Assembly: GCF_022682495.2 (NCBI RefSeq)
Contig: NW_026527310.1
Location: 16,570 to 80,569 of the forward strand
Reading direction: 5' to 3'
DNA length: 64,000 bases
DNA from: Desmodus rotundus
Lineage: Eukaryota > Chordata > Mammalia > Chiroptera > Phyllostomidae
Part shown: positions 33,815 through 46,433 of the stretch, in pieces
How positions within the stretch are numbered: position 1 is the stretch's first letter
Layout of the letters: each line of letters begins with the position of its first letter
The notes under the pieces: model-generated
Database searches by the model: none
Told to the model about the DNA's origin: nothing
What the model saw: only the letters and a program-made list of their open reading frames with translations
Program-made: the position numbers and the translations under genes

Positions 33815-34784
33815 GGGAAAACGCGCGGTCCTCTGGGTGGCAGGGAGGGCCTCCGTTAACTCTGACACCAGCCCAGGGACCCTGTGGACCTGGCCTGATA
33901 TCTCAAGGGGGGGGCACGTTGCCCGGAGGGATGCTCTTGGGGTGGGGCCTGCTTGCGCCTGCGCGGCCCCGCCTCTTGGCCCGAAAACACCCAGCCGCGG
34001 CTCGGACAAAAGCCATCTCCTGGGGGCCTCCCCCCTGTTCTTCCATCCGTAAAGGGGGACCCCTTTACGGATGGAAGAACAGGGGGATCTTCGCAGTGGT
34101 GGGGACGGGACGGAGGGGTCTGCGGGTTTGCAGCCACGTAGGCCAGTTGCTGGCACCCCGGCCCCATGTGTTCCAGCTCCATGGACGAGGTGGGCCGCTT
34201 ATGGCGGGATGCAGGCGTCCTGCGGGGGTCAGGGGACGGCGTGGGCACTCCCCGGGCGAGAGAGGGCGCCTGGGACCCGAGAGAGCACCCGGGAAAATGC
34301 CCAGCCCTGGCCCCCGGGGCTCCAGTGGCCTCCCCAGGCTCCTGCCGTGGGGCCTGGTCCCGCTCACCTGGGCCCAGGTTCTCCGCAGGTGAATGCCTTT
34401 TGCGGACACCAGGGACCACAGGCCGCGGATCCCTTCACGGGCAGGGGGGGTTCGAGCTCTGTGGGACCCAGGTCGCAGCGCACACAGTCCCTTCTCGCAA
34501 AGTTCAGCCCAGACTTTAGAGAGTAGAAGCGTCTCGGTCCAAGTTTTCCGCCTCGGGGCAGGGTGGGGCCGTTTGAGCCAAGAGAGACTCTTAGCCCCCC
34601 AGGCAGGTCTCAGGCCCGAGACCCCCAGGGAGACCCGGTCCCTGGGCGTGGGTCCCGCCCGCCCGGGCCCGCCCCACCTGGCCCGGAACCGTGGCCGGCC
34701 CCCCTTCCCGGCCCCAGGTCCCTAGCTCTTCCCTGGCACTCTGCCTCTGGCGGGGTGGGAGACGGGCTGGCAAGTGTGGTCCAC
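33815..34784 (+). repeat. Monomer 34, B
   Basis: 970 bp with CGAAAACACC and private GGCCCCCCTTCC near 34700. Confidence 0.95.
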
Positions 34785-35756
34785 GGGAAAACGCGCGGTC
34801 CTCTGGGTGGCAGGGAGGGCCTCCGTTAACTCTGACACCAGCCCAGGGACCCTGTGGACCTGGCCTGATATCTCAAGGGGGGGGCACGTTGCCCGGAGGG
34901 ATGCTCTTGGGGTGGGGCCTGCTTGCGCCTGCGCGGCCCCGCCTCTTGGCCCGAAACCACCCAGCCGCGGCTCGGACAAAAGCCATCTCCTGGGGGCCTC
35001 CCCCCTGTTCTTCCATCCGTAAAGGGGGACCCCTTTACGGATGGAAGAACAGGGGGATCTTCGCAGTGGTGGGGACGGGACGGAGGGGTCTGCGGGTTTG
35101 CAGCCACGTAGGCCAGTTGCTGGCACCCCGGCCCCATGTGTCCCAGCTCCATGGACGAGGTGGGCCGCTTATGGCGGGATGCAGGCGTCCTGCGGGGGTC
35201 AGGGGACGGCGTGGGCACTCCCCGGGCGAGAGAGGGCGCCTGGGACCCGAGAGAGCCCCGGGGAGAGTCCGAGGCCTGGCCGCAGAGGCTGCCATTGCCT
35301 CCGCGGGCTCCTACCATGGGGCCTGACCGTGTTCGCCCGAGGCCCAGGTTCACCGCAGGTGAATGCCTTTTGCGGACGCCAAGGACAGGAGGTCGCCGAT
35401 TCCCTCACAGAGGTGGGGGTTGGAGCTCTGGGGGACTGAGGTCGCAGCGGTCACACTCCATTTTTGGGTGGTTCCGCAGAGACTGGAGGGTTGAAGCGGC
35501 TGGGTCCAAGTCTGCCGCCTTGTGGCAGGGTGGGGGCTTTGCAGGCGAAGCAAGGCTCTTAGCCTCCCAGGCGGGGCACAGGCCAGAATCCCCAAGGGAG
35601 AACCGGTCCTTGGTCGAGGGTCCCGCCCGCCCGCCCGGAACCGCTCCACCTGGCGCGGAACCGTGGCCGGCCCCTCTTCCCGGCCCCAGGTCCCTAGCTC
35701 TTCCCTGGCACTCTGCCTCTGCGGGGGTGGGAGAGCTGCTGGGAAGTGTGGTCCAC
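34785..35756 (+). repeat. Monomer 35, A
   Basis: 972 bp. TCCGCGGGCTCC, as in hybrids 12 and 14, but with AGAATCCCC and an A tail. Confidence 0.95.
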
Positions 35757-36727
35757 GGGAAAACGCGCGGTCCTCTGGGTGGCAGGGAGGGCCTCCGTTA
35801 ACTCTGACACCAGCCCAGGGACCCTGTGGACCTGGCCTGATATCTCAAGGGGGGGGCACGTTGCCCGGAGGGATGCTCTTGGGGTGGGGCCTGCTTGCGC
35901 CTGCGCGGCCCCGCCTCTTGGCCCGAAACCACCCAGCCGCGGCTCGGACAAAAGCCATCTCCTGGGGGCCTCCCCCCTGTTCTTCCATCCGTAAAGGGGG
36001 ACCCCTTTACGGATGGAAGAACAGTGGGATCTTCGCAGTGGTGGGGACGGGACGGAGGGGTCTGCGGGTTTGCAGCCACGTAGGCCAGTTGCTGGCACCC
36101 CGGCCCCATGTGTCCCAGCTCCATGGACGAGGTGGGCCGCTTATGGCGGGATGCAGGCGTCCTGCGGGGGTCAGGGGACGGCGTGGGCACTCCCCGGGCG
36201 AGAGAGGGCGCCTGGGACCCGAGAGAGCCCCGGGGAGAGTCCGAGGCCTGGCCGCAGAGGCTGCCTTGCCTCCCCGGGCTCCTACCATGGGGCCTGACCG
36301 TGTTCGCCCGAGGCCCAGGTTCACCGCAGGTGAATGCCTTTTGCGGACGCCAAGGACAGGAGGTCGCCGATTCCCTCACAGAGGTGGGGGTTGGAGCTCT
36401 GGGGGACTGAGGTCGCAGCGGTCACACTCCATTTTTGGGTGGTTCCGCAGAGACTGGAGGGTTGAAGCGGCTGGGTCCAAGTCTGCCGCCTTGTGGCAGG
36501 GTGGGGGCTTTGCAGGCGAAGCAAGGCTCTTAGCCTCCCAGGCGGGGCACAGGCCAGACTCCCCAAGGGAGAACCGGTCCTTGGTCGAGGGTCCCGCCCG
36601 CCCGCCCGGAACCGCTCCACCTGGCGCGGAACCGTGGCCGGCCCCTCTTCCCGGCCCCAGGTCCCTAGCTCTTCCCTGGCACTCTGCCTCTGCGGGGGTG
36701 GGAGAGCTGCTGGGAAGTGTGGTCCAC
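35757..36727 (+). repeat. Monomer 36, A-short
   Basis: 971 bp. ACAGTGGG mismatch in the palindrome right arm, without the other markers of the monomer 20 set. Confidence 0.95.
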
Positions 36728-37697
36728 GGGATAACGCGCGGTCCTCTGGGTGGCAGGGAGGGCCTCCGTTAACTCTGACACCAGCCCAGGGACCCTGTGG
36801 ACCTGGCCTGATATCTCAAGGGGGGGGCACGTTGCCCGGAGGGATGCTCTTGGGGTGGGGACTGCTTGCGCCTGCGCGGCCCCGCCTCTTGGCCCGAAAC
36901 CACCCAGCCGCGGCTCGGACAAAAGCCATCTCCTGGGGGCCTCCCCCCTGTTCTTCCATCCGTAAAGGGGGACCCCTTTACGGATGGAAGAACAGGGGGA
37001 TCTTCGCAGTGGTGGGGACGGGACGGAGGGGTCTGCGGGTTTGCAGCCACGTAGGCCAGTTGCTGGCACCCCGGCCCCATGTGTTCCAGCTCCATGGACG
37101 AGGTGGGCCGCTTATGGCGGGATGCAGGCGTCCTGCGGGGCTCAGGGGACGGCGTGGGCACTCCCCGGGCGAGAGAGGGCGCCTGGGACCCGAGAGAGCA
37201 CCCGGGAAAATGCCCAGCCCTGGCCCCCGGGGCTCCAGTGGCCTCCCCAGGCTCCTGCCGTGGGGCCTGGTCCCGCTCACCTGGGCCCAGGTTCTCCGCA
37301 GGTGAATGCCTTTTGCGGACACCAGGGACCACAGGCCGCGGATCCCTTCACGGGCAGGGGGGGCTCGAGCTCTGTGGGACCCAGGTCGCAGCGCACACAG
37401 TCCCTTCTCGCAAAGTTCAGCCCAGACTTTAGAGAGTAGAAGCGTCTCGGTCCAAGTTTTCCGCCTCGGGGCAGGGTGGGGCCGTTTGAGCCAAGAGAGA
37501 CTCTTAGCCCCCCAGGCAGGTCTCAGGCCCGAGACCCCCAGGGAGACCCGGTCCCTGGGCGTGGGTCCCGCCCGCCCGGGCCCGCCCCACCTGGCCCGGA
37601 ACCGTGGCCGGCCCCTCTTCCCGGCCCCAGGTCCCTAGCTCTTCCCTGGCACTCTGCCTCTGGCGGGGTGGGAGACGGGCTGGCAAGTGTGGTCCAC
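36728..37697 (+). repeat. Monomer 37, B
   Basis: 970 bp. GATAACG start, GGGGACTGC, GGGGCTCAGG, GGCTCGAG. Confidence 0.95.
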
Positions 37698-38669
37698 GGG
37701 AAAACGCGCGGTCCTCTGGGTGGCAGGGAGGGCCTCCGTTAACTCTGACACCAGCCCAGGGACCCTGTGGACCTGGCCTGATATCTCAAGGGGGGGGCAC
37801 GTTGCCCGGAGGGATGCTCTTGGGGTGGGGCCTGCTTGCGCCTGCGCGGCCCCGCCTCTTGGCCCGAAACCACCCAGCCGCGGCTCGGACAAAAGCCATC
37901 TCCTGGGGGCCTCCCCCCTGTTCTTCCATCCGTAAAGGGGGACCCCTTTACGGATGGAAGAACAGGGGGATCTTCGCAGTGGTGGGGACGGGACGGAGGG
38001 GTCTGCGGGTTTGCAGCCACGTAGGCCAGTTGCTGGCACCCCGGCCCCATGTGTCCCAGCTCCATGGACGAGGTGGGCCGCTTATGGCGGGATGCAGGCG
38101 TCCTGCGGGGGTCAGGGGACGGCGTGGGCACTCCCCGGGCGAGAGAGGGCGCCTGGGACCCGAGAGAGCCCCGGGGAGAGTCCGAGGCCTGGCCGCAGAG
38201 GCTGCCATTGCCTCCCCGGGCTCCTACCATGGGGCCTGACCGTGTTCGCCCGAGGCCCAGGTTCACCGCAGGTGAATGCCTTTTGCGGACGCCAAGGACA
38301 GGAGGTCGCCGATTCCCTCACAGAGGTGGGGGTTGGAGCTCTGGGGGACTGAGGTCGCAGCGGTCACACTCCATTTTTGGGTGGTTCCGCAGAGACTGGA
38401 GGGTTGAAGCGGCTGGGTCCAAGTCTGCCGCCTTGTGGCAGGGTGGGGGCTTTGCAGGCGAAGCAAGGCTCTTAGCCTCCCAGGCGGGGCACAGGCCAGA
38501 ATCCCCAAGGGAGAACCGGTCCTTGGTCGAGGGTCCCGCCCGCCCGCCCGGAACCGCTCCACCTGGCGCGGAACCGTGGCCGGCCCCTCTTCCCGGCCCC
38601 AGGTCCCTAGCTCTTCCCTGGCACTCTGCCTCTGCGGGGGTGGGAGAGCTGCTGGGAAGTGTGGTCCAC
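37698..38669 (+). repeat. Monomer 38, A
   Basis: 972 bp with AGAATCCCC. Its second half begins the block duplicated 2,912 bp downstream. Confidence 0.95.
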
Positions 38670-39947
38670 GGGAAAACGCGCGGTCCTCTGGGTGGCAGGG
38701 AGGGCCTCCGTTAACTCTGACACCAGCCCAGGGACCCTGTGGACCTGGCCTGATATCTCAAGGGGGGGGCACGTTGCCCGGAGGGATGCTCTTGGGGTGG
38801 GGCCTGCTTGCGCCTCGCGGCCCCGCCTCTTGGCCCGAAACCACCCAGCCGCGGCTCGGACAAAAGCCATCTCCTGGGGGCCTCCCCCCTGTTCTTCCAT
38901 CCGTAAAGGGGGACCCCTTTACGGATGGAAGAACAGTGGGATCTTCGCAGTGGTGGGGACGGGACGGAGGGGTCTGCGGGTTTCCAGCCACGTAGGCCAG
39001 TTGCTGGCACCCCGGCCCCATGTGTCCCAGCTCCATGGACGAGGTGGGTCGCTTATGGCGGGATGCAGGCGTCCTGCGGGGGTCAGGGGACGGCGTGGGC
39101 ACTCCCCGGGCGAGAGAGGGCGCCTGGGACCCGAGAGAGCCCCGGGGAGAGTCCGAGGCCTGGCCGCAGAGGCTGCCTTGCCTCCCCGGGCTCCTACCAT
39201 GGGGCCTGACCGTGTTCGCCCGAGGCCCAGGTTCACCGCAGGTGAATGCCTTTTGCGGACGCCAAGGACAGGAGGTCGCCGATTCCCTCACAGAGGTGGG
39301 CGTTGGAGCTCTGGGGGACTGAGGTCGCAGCGGTCACACTCCATTTTTGGGTGGTTCCGCAGAGACTGGAGGGTTGAAGCGGCTGGGTCCAAGTCTGCCG
39401 CCTTGTGGAAGGGTGGGGGCTTTGCAGGCGAAGCAAGGCTCTTAGCCTCCCAGGCGGGGCACAGGCCAGACTCCCCAAGGGAGAACCGGTCCTTGGTCGA
39501 GGGTCCCGCCCGCCCGCCCGGAACCGCTCCACCTGGCGCGGAACCGTGGCCGGCCCCTCTTCCCGGCCCCAGGTCCCTAGCTCTTCCCTGGCACTCTGCC
39601 TCTGCGGGGGTGGGAGAGCTGCTGGGAAGTGTGGTCCACGGGAAAACGCGCGGTCCTCTGGGTGGCAGGGAGGGCCTCCGTTAACTCTGACACCAGCCCA
39701 GGGACCCTGTGGACCTGGCCTGATATCTCAAGGGGGGGGCACGTTGCCCGGAGGGATGCTCTTGGGGTGGGGCCTGCTTGCGCCTGCGAGGCCCCGCCTC
39801 TTGGCCCGAAACCACCCAGCCGCGGCTCGGACAAAAGCCATCTCCTGGGGGCCTCCCCCCTGTTCTTCCATCCGTAAAGGGGGACCCCTTTACGGATGGA
39901 AGAACAGGGGGATCTTCGCAGTGGTGGGGACGGGACGGAGGGGTCTG
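38147..39947 (+). repeat. Duplicated ~1.8 kb block, copy 1
   Basis: Matches 41059-42859 without a visible difference, including the shared 1-bp deletion near 38813 and 41725. Differences reappear on both sides (GAGTGCGCC at ~41058; GCGGTTTTGC at ~42860). Confidence 0.85.
38670..39639 (+). repeat. Monomer 39, A-short
   Basis: 970 bp. Extra lost base in GCGCCTCGCGG near 38813, plus GGTGGGCGTTGG and TGTGGAAGGG. Apparently identical to monomer 42. Confidence 0.95.
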
Positions 39948-40609
39948 CGGGTTTGCAGCCACGTAGGCCAGTTGCTGGCACCCCGGCCCCATGTGTTCCA
40001 GCTCCATGGACGAGGTGGGCCGCTTATGGCGGGATGCAGGCGTCCTGCGGGGGTCAGGGGACGGCGTGGGCACTCCCCGGGCGAGAGAGGGCGCCTGGGA
40101 CCCGAGAGAGCACCCGGGAAAATGCCCAGCCCTGGCCCCCGGGGCTCCAGTGGCCTCCCCAGGCTCCTGCCGTGGGGCCTGGTCCCGCTCACCTGGGCCC
40201 AGGTTCTCCGCAGGTGAATGCCTTTTGCGGACACCAGGGACCACAGGCCGCGGATCCCTTCACGGGCAGGGGGGGCTCGAGCTCTGTGGGACCCAGGTCG
40301 CAGCGCACACAGTCCCTTCTCGCAAAGTTCAGCCCAGACTTTAGCGAGTAGAAGCGTCTCGGTCCAAGTTTTCCGCCTCGGGGCAGGGTGGGGCCGTTTG
40401 AGCCAAGAGAGACTCTTAGCCCCCCAGGCAGGTCTCAGGCCCGAGACCCCCAGGGAGACCCGGTCCCTGGGCGTGGGTCCCGCCCACCCGGGCCCGCCCC
40501 ACCTGGCCCGGAACCGTGGCCGGCCCCTCTTCCCGGCCCCAGGTCCCTAGCTCTTCCCTGGCACTCTGCCTCTGGCGGGGTGGGAGACGGGCTGGCAAGT
40601 GTGGTCCAC
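39640..40609 (+). repeat. Monomer 40, B
   Basis: 970 bp. TGCGAGGCC, GGCTCGAG, TTTAGCGAGTAG and CGCCCACCCGG; the last three are shared with monomer 61. Confidence 0.95.
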
Positions 40610-41581
40610 GGGAAAACGCGCGGTCCTCTGGGTGGCAGGGAGGGCCTCCGTTAACTCTGACACCAGCCCAGGGACCCTGTGGACCTGGCCTGATATCTCA
40701 AGGGGGGGGCACGTTGCCCGGAGGGATGCTCTTGGGGTGGGGCCTGCTTGCGCCTGCGCGGCCCCGCCTCTTGGCCCGAAACCACCCAGCCGCGGCTCGG
40801 ACAAAAGCCATCCCCTGGGGGCCTCCCCCCTGTTCTTCCATCCGTAAAGGGGGACCCCTTTACGGATGGAAGAACAGGGGGATCTTCGCAGTGGTGGGGA
40901 CGGGACGGAGGGGTCTGCGGGTTTGCAGCCACGTAGGCCAGTTGCTGGCACCCCGGCCCCATGTGTCCCAGCTCCATGGACGAGGTGGGCCGCTTATGGC
41001 GGGATGCAGGCGTCCTGCGGGGGTCAGGGGACGGCGTGGGCACTCCCCGGGCGAGAGAGTGCGCCTGGGACCCGAGAGAGCCCCGGGGAGAGTCCGAGGC
41101 CTGGCCGCAGAGGCTGCCATTGCCTCCCCGGGCTCCTACCATGGGGCCTGACCGTGTTCGCCCGAGGCCCAGGTTCACCGCAGGTGAATGCCTTTTGCGG
41201 ACGCCAAGGACAGGAGGTCGCCGATTCCCTCACAGAGGTGGGGGTTGGAGCTCTGGGGGACTGAGGTCGCAGCGGTCACACTCCATTTTTGGGTGGTTCC
41301 GCAGAGACTGGAGGGTTGAAGCGGCTGGGTCCAAGTCTGCCGCCTTGTGGCAGGGTGGGGGCTTTGCAGGCGAAGCAAGGCTCTTAGCCTCCCAGGCGGG
41401 GCACAGGCCAGAATCCCCAAGGGAGAACCGGTCCTTGGTCGAGGGTCCCGCCCGCCCGCCCGGAACCGCTCCACCTGGCGCGGAACCGTGGCCGGCCCCT
41501 CTTCCCGGCCCCAGGTCCCTAGCTCTTCCCTGGCACTCTGCCTCTGCGGGGGTGGGAGAGCTGCTGGGAAGTGTGGTCCAC
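40610..41581 (+). repeat. Monomer 41, A
   Basis: 972 bp with CATCCCCTGG, AGAATCCCC and private GAGAGTGCGCC near 41058. Confidence 0.95.
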
Positions 41582-42859
41582 GGGAAAACGCGCGGTCCTC
41601 TGGGTGGCAGGGAGGGCCTCCGTTAACTCTGACACCAGCCCAGGGACCCTGTGGACCTGGCCTGATATCTCAAGGGGGGGGCACGTTGCCCGGAGGGATG
41701 CTCTTGGGGTGGGGCCTGCTTGCGCCTCGCGGCCCCGCCTCTTGGCCCGAAACCACCCAGCCGCGGCTCGGACAAAAGCCATCTCCTGGGGGCCTCCCCC
41801 CTGTTCTTCCATCCGTAAAGGGGGACCCCTTTACGGATGGAAGAACAGTGGGATCTTCGCAGTGGTGGGGACGGGACGGAGGGGTCTGCGGGTTTCCAGC
41901 CACGTAGGCCAGTTGCTGGCACCCCGGCCCCATGTGTCCCAGCTCCATGGACGAGGTGGGTCGCTTATGGCGGGATGCAGGCGTCCTGCGGGGGTCAGGG
42001 GACGGCGTGGGCACTCCCCGGGCGAGAGAGGGCGCCTGGGACCCGAGAGAGCCCCGGGGAGAGTCCGAGGCCTGGCCGCAGAGGCTGCCTTGCCTCCCCG
42101 GGCTCCTACCATGGGGCCTGACCGTGTTCGCCCGAGGCCCAGGTTCACCGCAGGTGAATGCCTTTTGCGGACGCCAAGGACAGGAGGTCGCCGATTCCCT
42201 CACAGAGGTGGGCGTTGGAGCTCTGGGGGACTGAGGTCGCAGCGGTCACACTCCATTTTTGGGTGGTTCCGCAGAGACTGGAGGGTTGAAGCGGCTGGGT
42301 CCAAGTCTGCCGCCTTGTGGAAGGGTGGGGGCTTTGCAGGCGAAGCAAGGCTCTTAGCCTCCCAGGCGGGGCACAGGCCAGACTCCCCAAGGGAGAACCG
42401 GTCCTTGGTCGAGGGTCCCGCCCGCCCGCCCGGAACCGCTCCACCTGGCGCGGAACCGTGGCCGGCCCCTCTTCCCGGCCCCAGGTCCCTAGCTCTTCCC
42501 TGGCACTCTGCCTCTGCGGGGGTGGGAGAGCTGCTGGGAAGTGTGGTCCACGGGAAAACGCGCGGTCCTCTGGGTGGCAGGGAGGGCCTCCGTTAACTCT
42601 GACACCAGCCCAGGGACCCTGTGGACCTGGCCTGATATCTCAAGGGGGGGGCACGTTGCCCGGAGGGATGCTCTTGGGGTGGGGCCTGCTTGCGCCTGCG
42701 AGGCCCCGCCTCTTGGCCCGAAACCACCCAGCCGCGGCTCGGACAAAAGCCATCTCCTGGGGGCCTCCCCCCTGTTCTTCCATCCGTAAAGGGGGACCCC
42801 TTTACGGATGGAAGAACAGGGGGATCTTCGCAGTGGTGGGGACGGGACGGAGGGGTCTG
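41059..42859 (+). repeat. Duplicated ~1.8 kb block, copy 2
   Basis: Second copy of 38147-39947 at exactly 2,912 bp spacing (three monomers). Confidence 0.85.
41582..42551 (+). repeat. Monomer 42, A-short
   Basis: 970 bp, apparently identical to monomer 39. Confidence 0.95.
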
Positions 42860-43520
42860 CGGTTTTGCAGCCACGTAGGCCTGTTGCTGGCACCCCGGCC
42901 CCATGTGTTCCAGCTCCATGGACGAGGTGGGCCGCTTATGGCGGGATTCAGGCGTCCTGCAGGGGTCAGGGGACGGCGTGGGCACTCCCCGGGCGAGAGA
43001 GGGCGCCTGGGACCCGAGAGAGCACCCGGGAAAATGCCCAGCCCTGGCCCCCGGGGCTCCAGTGGCCTCCCCAGGCTCCTGCCGTGGGGCCTGGTCCCGC
43101 TCATTGGGCCCAGGTTCTCCGCAGGTGAATGCCTTTTGCAGACACCAGGGACCACAGGCCGCGGATCCCTTCACGGGCAGGGGGGGTTCGAGCTCTGTGG
43201 GACCCAGGTCGCAGCAGACACAGTCCCTTCTCGCAAAGTTCAGCCCAGACTTTAGAGAGTAGAAGCGTCTCGGTCCAAGTTTTCCGCCTCGGGGCAGGGT
43301 GGGGCCGTTTGAGCCAAGAGAGACTCTTAGCCCCCCAGGCAGGTCTCAGGCCCGAGACCCCCAGGGAGACCCGGTCCCTGGGCGTGGGTCCCGCCCGCCC
43401 GGGCCCGCCCCACCTGGCCCGGAACCGTGGCCGGCCCCTCTTCCCGGCCCCAGGTCCCTAGCTCTTCCCTGGCACTCTGCCTCTGGCGGGGTGGGCGACG
43501 GGCTGGCAAGTGTGGTCCAC
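42552..43520 (+). repeat. Monomer 43, B2
   Basis: 969 bp. Full B2 set, with private GTGGGCGACGGG near 43494. Confidence 0.95.
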
Positions 43521-44492
43521 GGGAAAACGCGCGGTCCTCTGGGTGGCAGGGAGGGCCTCCGTTAACTCTGACACCAGCCCAGGGACCCTGTGGACCTGGC
43601 CTGATATCTCAAGGGGGGGGCACGTTGCCCGGAGGGATGCTCTTGGGGTGGGGCCTGCTTGCGCCTGCGCGGCCCCGCCTCTTGGCCCGAAACCACCCAG
43701 CCGCGGCTCGGACAAAAGCCATCTCCTGGGGGCCTCCCCCCTGTTCTTCCATCCGTAAAGGGGGACCCCTTTACGGATGGAAGAACAGGGGGATCTTCGC
43801 AGTGGTGGGGACGGGACGGAGGGGTCTGCGGGTTTGCAGCCACGTAGGCCAGTTGCTGGCACCCCGGCCCCATGTGTCCCAGCTCCATGGACGAGGTGGG
43901 CCGCTTATGGCGGGATGCAGGCGTCCTGCGGGGGTCAGGGGACGGCGTGGGCACTCCCCGGGCGAGCGAAGGCGCCTGGGACCCGAGAGATCCCCGGGGA
44001 GAGTCCGAGTTCTGGCCGCAGAGGCTGCCATTGCCTCCCCGGGCTCCTACCATGGGGCCTGACCGTGTTCGCCCGAGGCCCAGGTTCACCGCAGGTGAAT
44101 GCCTTTTGCGGACGCCAAGGACAGGAGGTCGCCGATTCCCTCACAGAGGTGGGGGTTGGAGCTCTGGGGGACTGAGGTCGCAGCGGTCACACTCCATTTT
44201 TGGGTGGTTCAGCAGAGACTGGAGGGTTGAAGCGGCTGGGTCCAAGTCTGCCGCCTTGTGGCAGGGTGGGGGCTTTGCAGGCGAAGCAAGGCTCTTAGCC
44301 TCCCAGGCAGGGCACAGGCCAGACTCCCCAAGGGAGAACCGGTCCTTGGTCGAGGATCCCGCCCGCCCGCCCGGAACCGCTCCACCTGGCGCGGAACCGT
44401 GGCCGGCTCCTCTTCCAGGCACCAGGTCCCTAGTTCTTTCCTGGCACTCTGCCTCTGCGGGGGTGGGAGAGCTGCTGGGAAGTGTGGTCCAC
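43521..44492 (+). repeat. Monomer 44, A'
   Basis: 972 bp. A' subset as in 22 and 31, plus private GAGAGATCCCC near 43990 and CGAGGATCCC near 44354. Confidence 0.95.
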
Positions 44493-45462
44493 GGGAAAAC
44501 GCGCGGTCCTCTGGGTGGCAGGGAGGGCCTCCCTTAACTCTGACACCAGCCCAGGGACCCTGTGGACCTGGCCTGATATCTCAAGGGGGGGGCACGTTGC
44601 CCGGAGGGATGCTCTTGGGGTGGGGCCTGCTTGCGCCTGCGCGGCCCCGCCTCTTGGCCCGAAAACACCCAGCCGCGGCTCGGACAAAAGCCATCTCCTG
44701 GGGGCCTCCCCCCTGTTCTTCCATCCGTAAAGGGGGACCCCTTTACGGATGGAAGAACAGGGGGATCTTCGCAGTGGTGGGGACGGGACGGAGGGGTCTG
44801 CGGGTTTGCAGCCACGTAGGCCAGTTGCTGGCACCCCGGCCCCATGTGTTCCAGCTCCATGGACGAGGTGGGCCGCTTATGGCGGGATGCAGGCGTCCTG
44901 CGGGGGTCAGGGGACGGCGTGGGCACTCCCCGGGCGAGAGAGGGCGCCTGGGACCCGAGAGAGCACCCGGGAAAATGCCCAGCCCTGGCCCCCGGGGCTC
45001 CAGTGGCCTCCCCAGGCTCCTGCCGTGGGGCCTGGTCCCGCTCACCTGGGCCCAGGTTCTCCGCAGGTGAATGCCTTTTGCGGACACCAGGGACCACAGG
45101 CCGCGGATCCCTTCACGGGCAGGGGGGGTTCGAGCTCTGTGGGACCCAGGTCGCAGCGCACACAGTCCCTTCTCGCAAAGTTCAGCCCAGACTTTAGAGA
45201 GTAGAAGCGTCTCGGTCCAAGTTTTCCGCCTCGGGGCAGGGTGGGGCCGTTTGAGCCAAGAGAGACTCTTAGCCCCCCAGGCAGGTCTCAGGCCCGAGAC
45301 CCCCAGGGAGACCCGGTCCCTGGGCGTGGGTCCCGCCCGCCCGGGCCCGCCCCACCTGGCCCGGAACCGTGGCCGGCCCCTCTTCCCGGCCCCAGGTCCC
45401 TAGCTCTTCCCTGGCACTCTGCCTCTGGCGGGGTGGGAGACGGGCTGGCAAGTGTGGTCCAC
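44493..45462 (+). repeat. Monomer 45, B
   Basis: 970 bp with CTCCCTTAAC and CGAAAACACC, otherwise near-consensus B. Confidence 0.95.
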
Positions 45463-46433
45463 GGGAAAACGCGCGGTCCTCTGGGTGGCAGGGAGGGCCT
45501 CCGTTAACTCTGACACCAGCCCAGTGACCCTGTGGACCTGGCCTGATATCTCAAGGGGGGGGCACGTTGCCCGGAGGGATGCTCTTGGGGTGGGGCCTGC
45601 TTGCGCCTGCGCGGCCCCGCCTCTTGGCCCGAAACCACCCAGCCGCGGCTCGGACAAAAGCCATCTCCTGGGGGCCTCCCCCCTGTTCTTCCATCCGTAA
45701 AGGGGGACCCCTTTACGGATGGAAGAACAGGGGGATCTTCGCAGTGGTGGGGACGGGACGGAGGGGTCTGCGGGTTTGCAGCCACGTAGGCCAGTTGCTG
45801 GCACCCCGGCCCCATGTGTCCCAGCTCCATGGACGAGGTGGGCCGCTTATGGCGGGATGCAGGCGTCCTGCGGGGGTCAGGGGACGGCGAGGGCACTCCC
45901 CGGGCGAGAGAGGGCGCCTGGGACCCGAGAGAGCCCCGGGGAGAGTCCGAGGCCTGGCCGCAGAGGCTGCCTTGCCTCCCCGGGCTCCTACCATGGGGCC
46001 TGACCGTGTTCGCCCGAGGCCCAGGTTCACCGCAGGTGAATGCCTTTTGCGGACGCCAAGGACAGGAGGTCGCCGATTCCCTCACAGAGGTGGGGGTTGG
46101 AGCTCTGGGGGACTGAGGTCGCAGCGGTCACACTCCATTTTTGGGTGGTTCCGCAGAGACTGGAGGGTTGAAGCGGCTGGGTCCAAGTCTGCCGCCTTGT
46201 GGCAGGGTGGGGGCTTTGCAGGCGAAGCAAGGCTCTTAGCCTCCCAGGCGGGGCACAGGCCAGACTCCCCAAGGGAGAACCGGTCCTTGGTCGAGGGTCC
46301 CGCCCGCCCGCCCGGAACCGCTCCACCTGGCGCGGAACCGTGGCCGGCCCCTCTTCCCGGCCCCAGGTCCCTAGCTCTTCCCTGGCACTCTGCCTCTGCG
46401 GGGGTGGGAGAGCTGCTGGGAAGTGTGGTCCAC
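45463..46433 (+). repeat. Monomer 46, A-short
   Basis: 971 bp. CCCAGTGACCC (shared with monomer 60) and GGCGAGGGC (shared with monomer 63). Confidence 0.95.
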
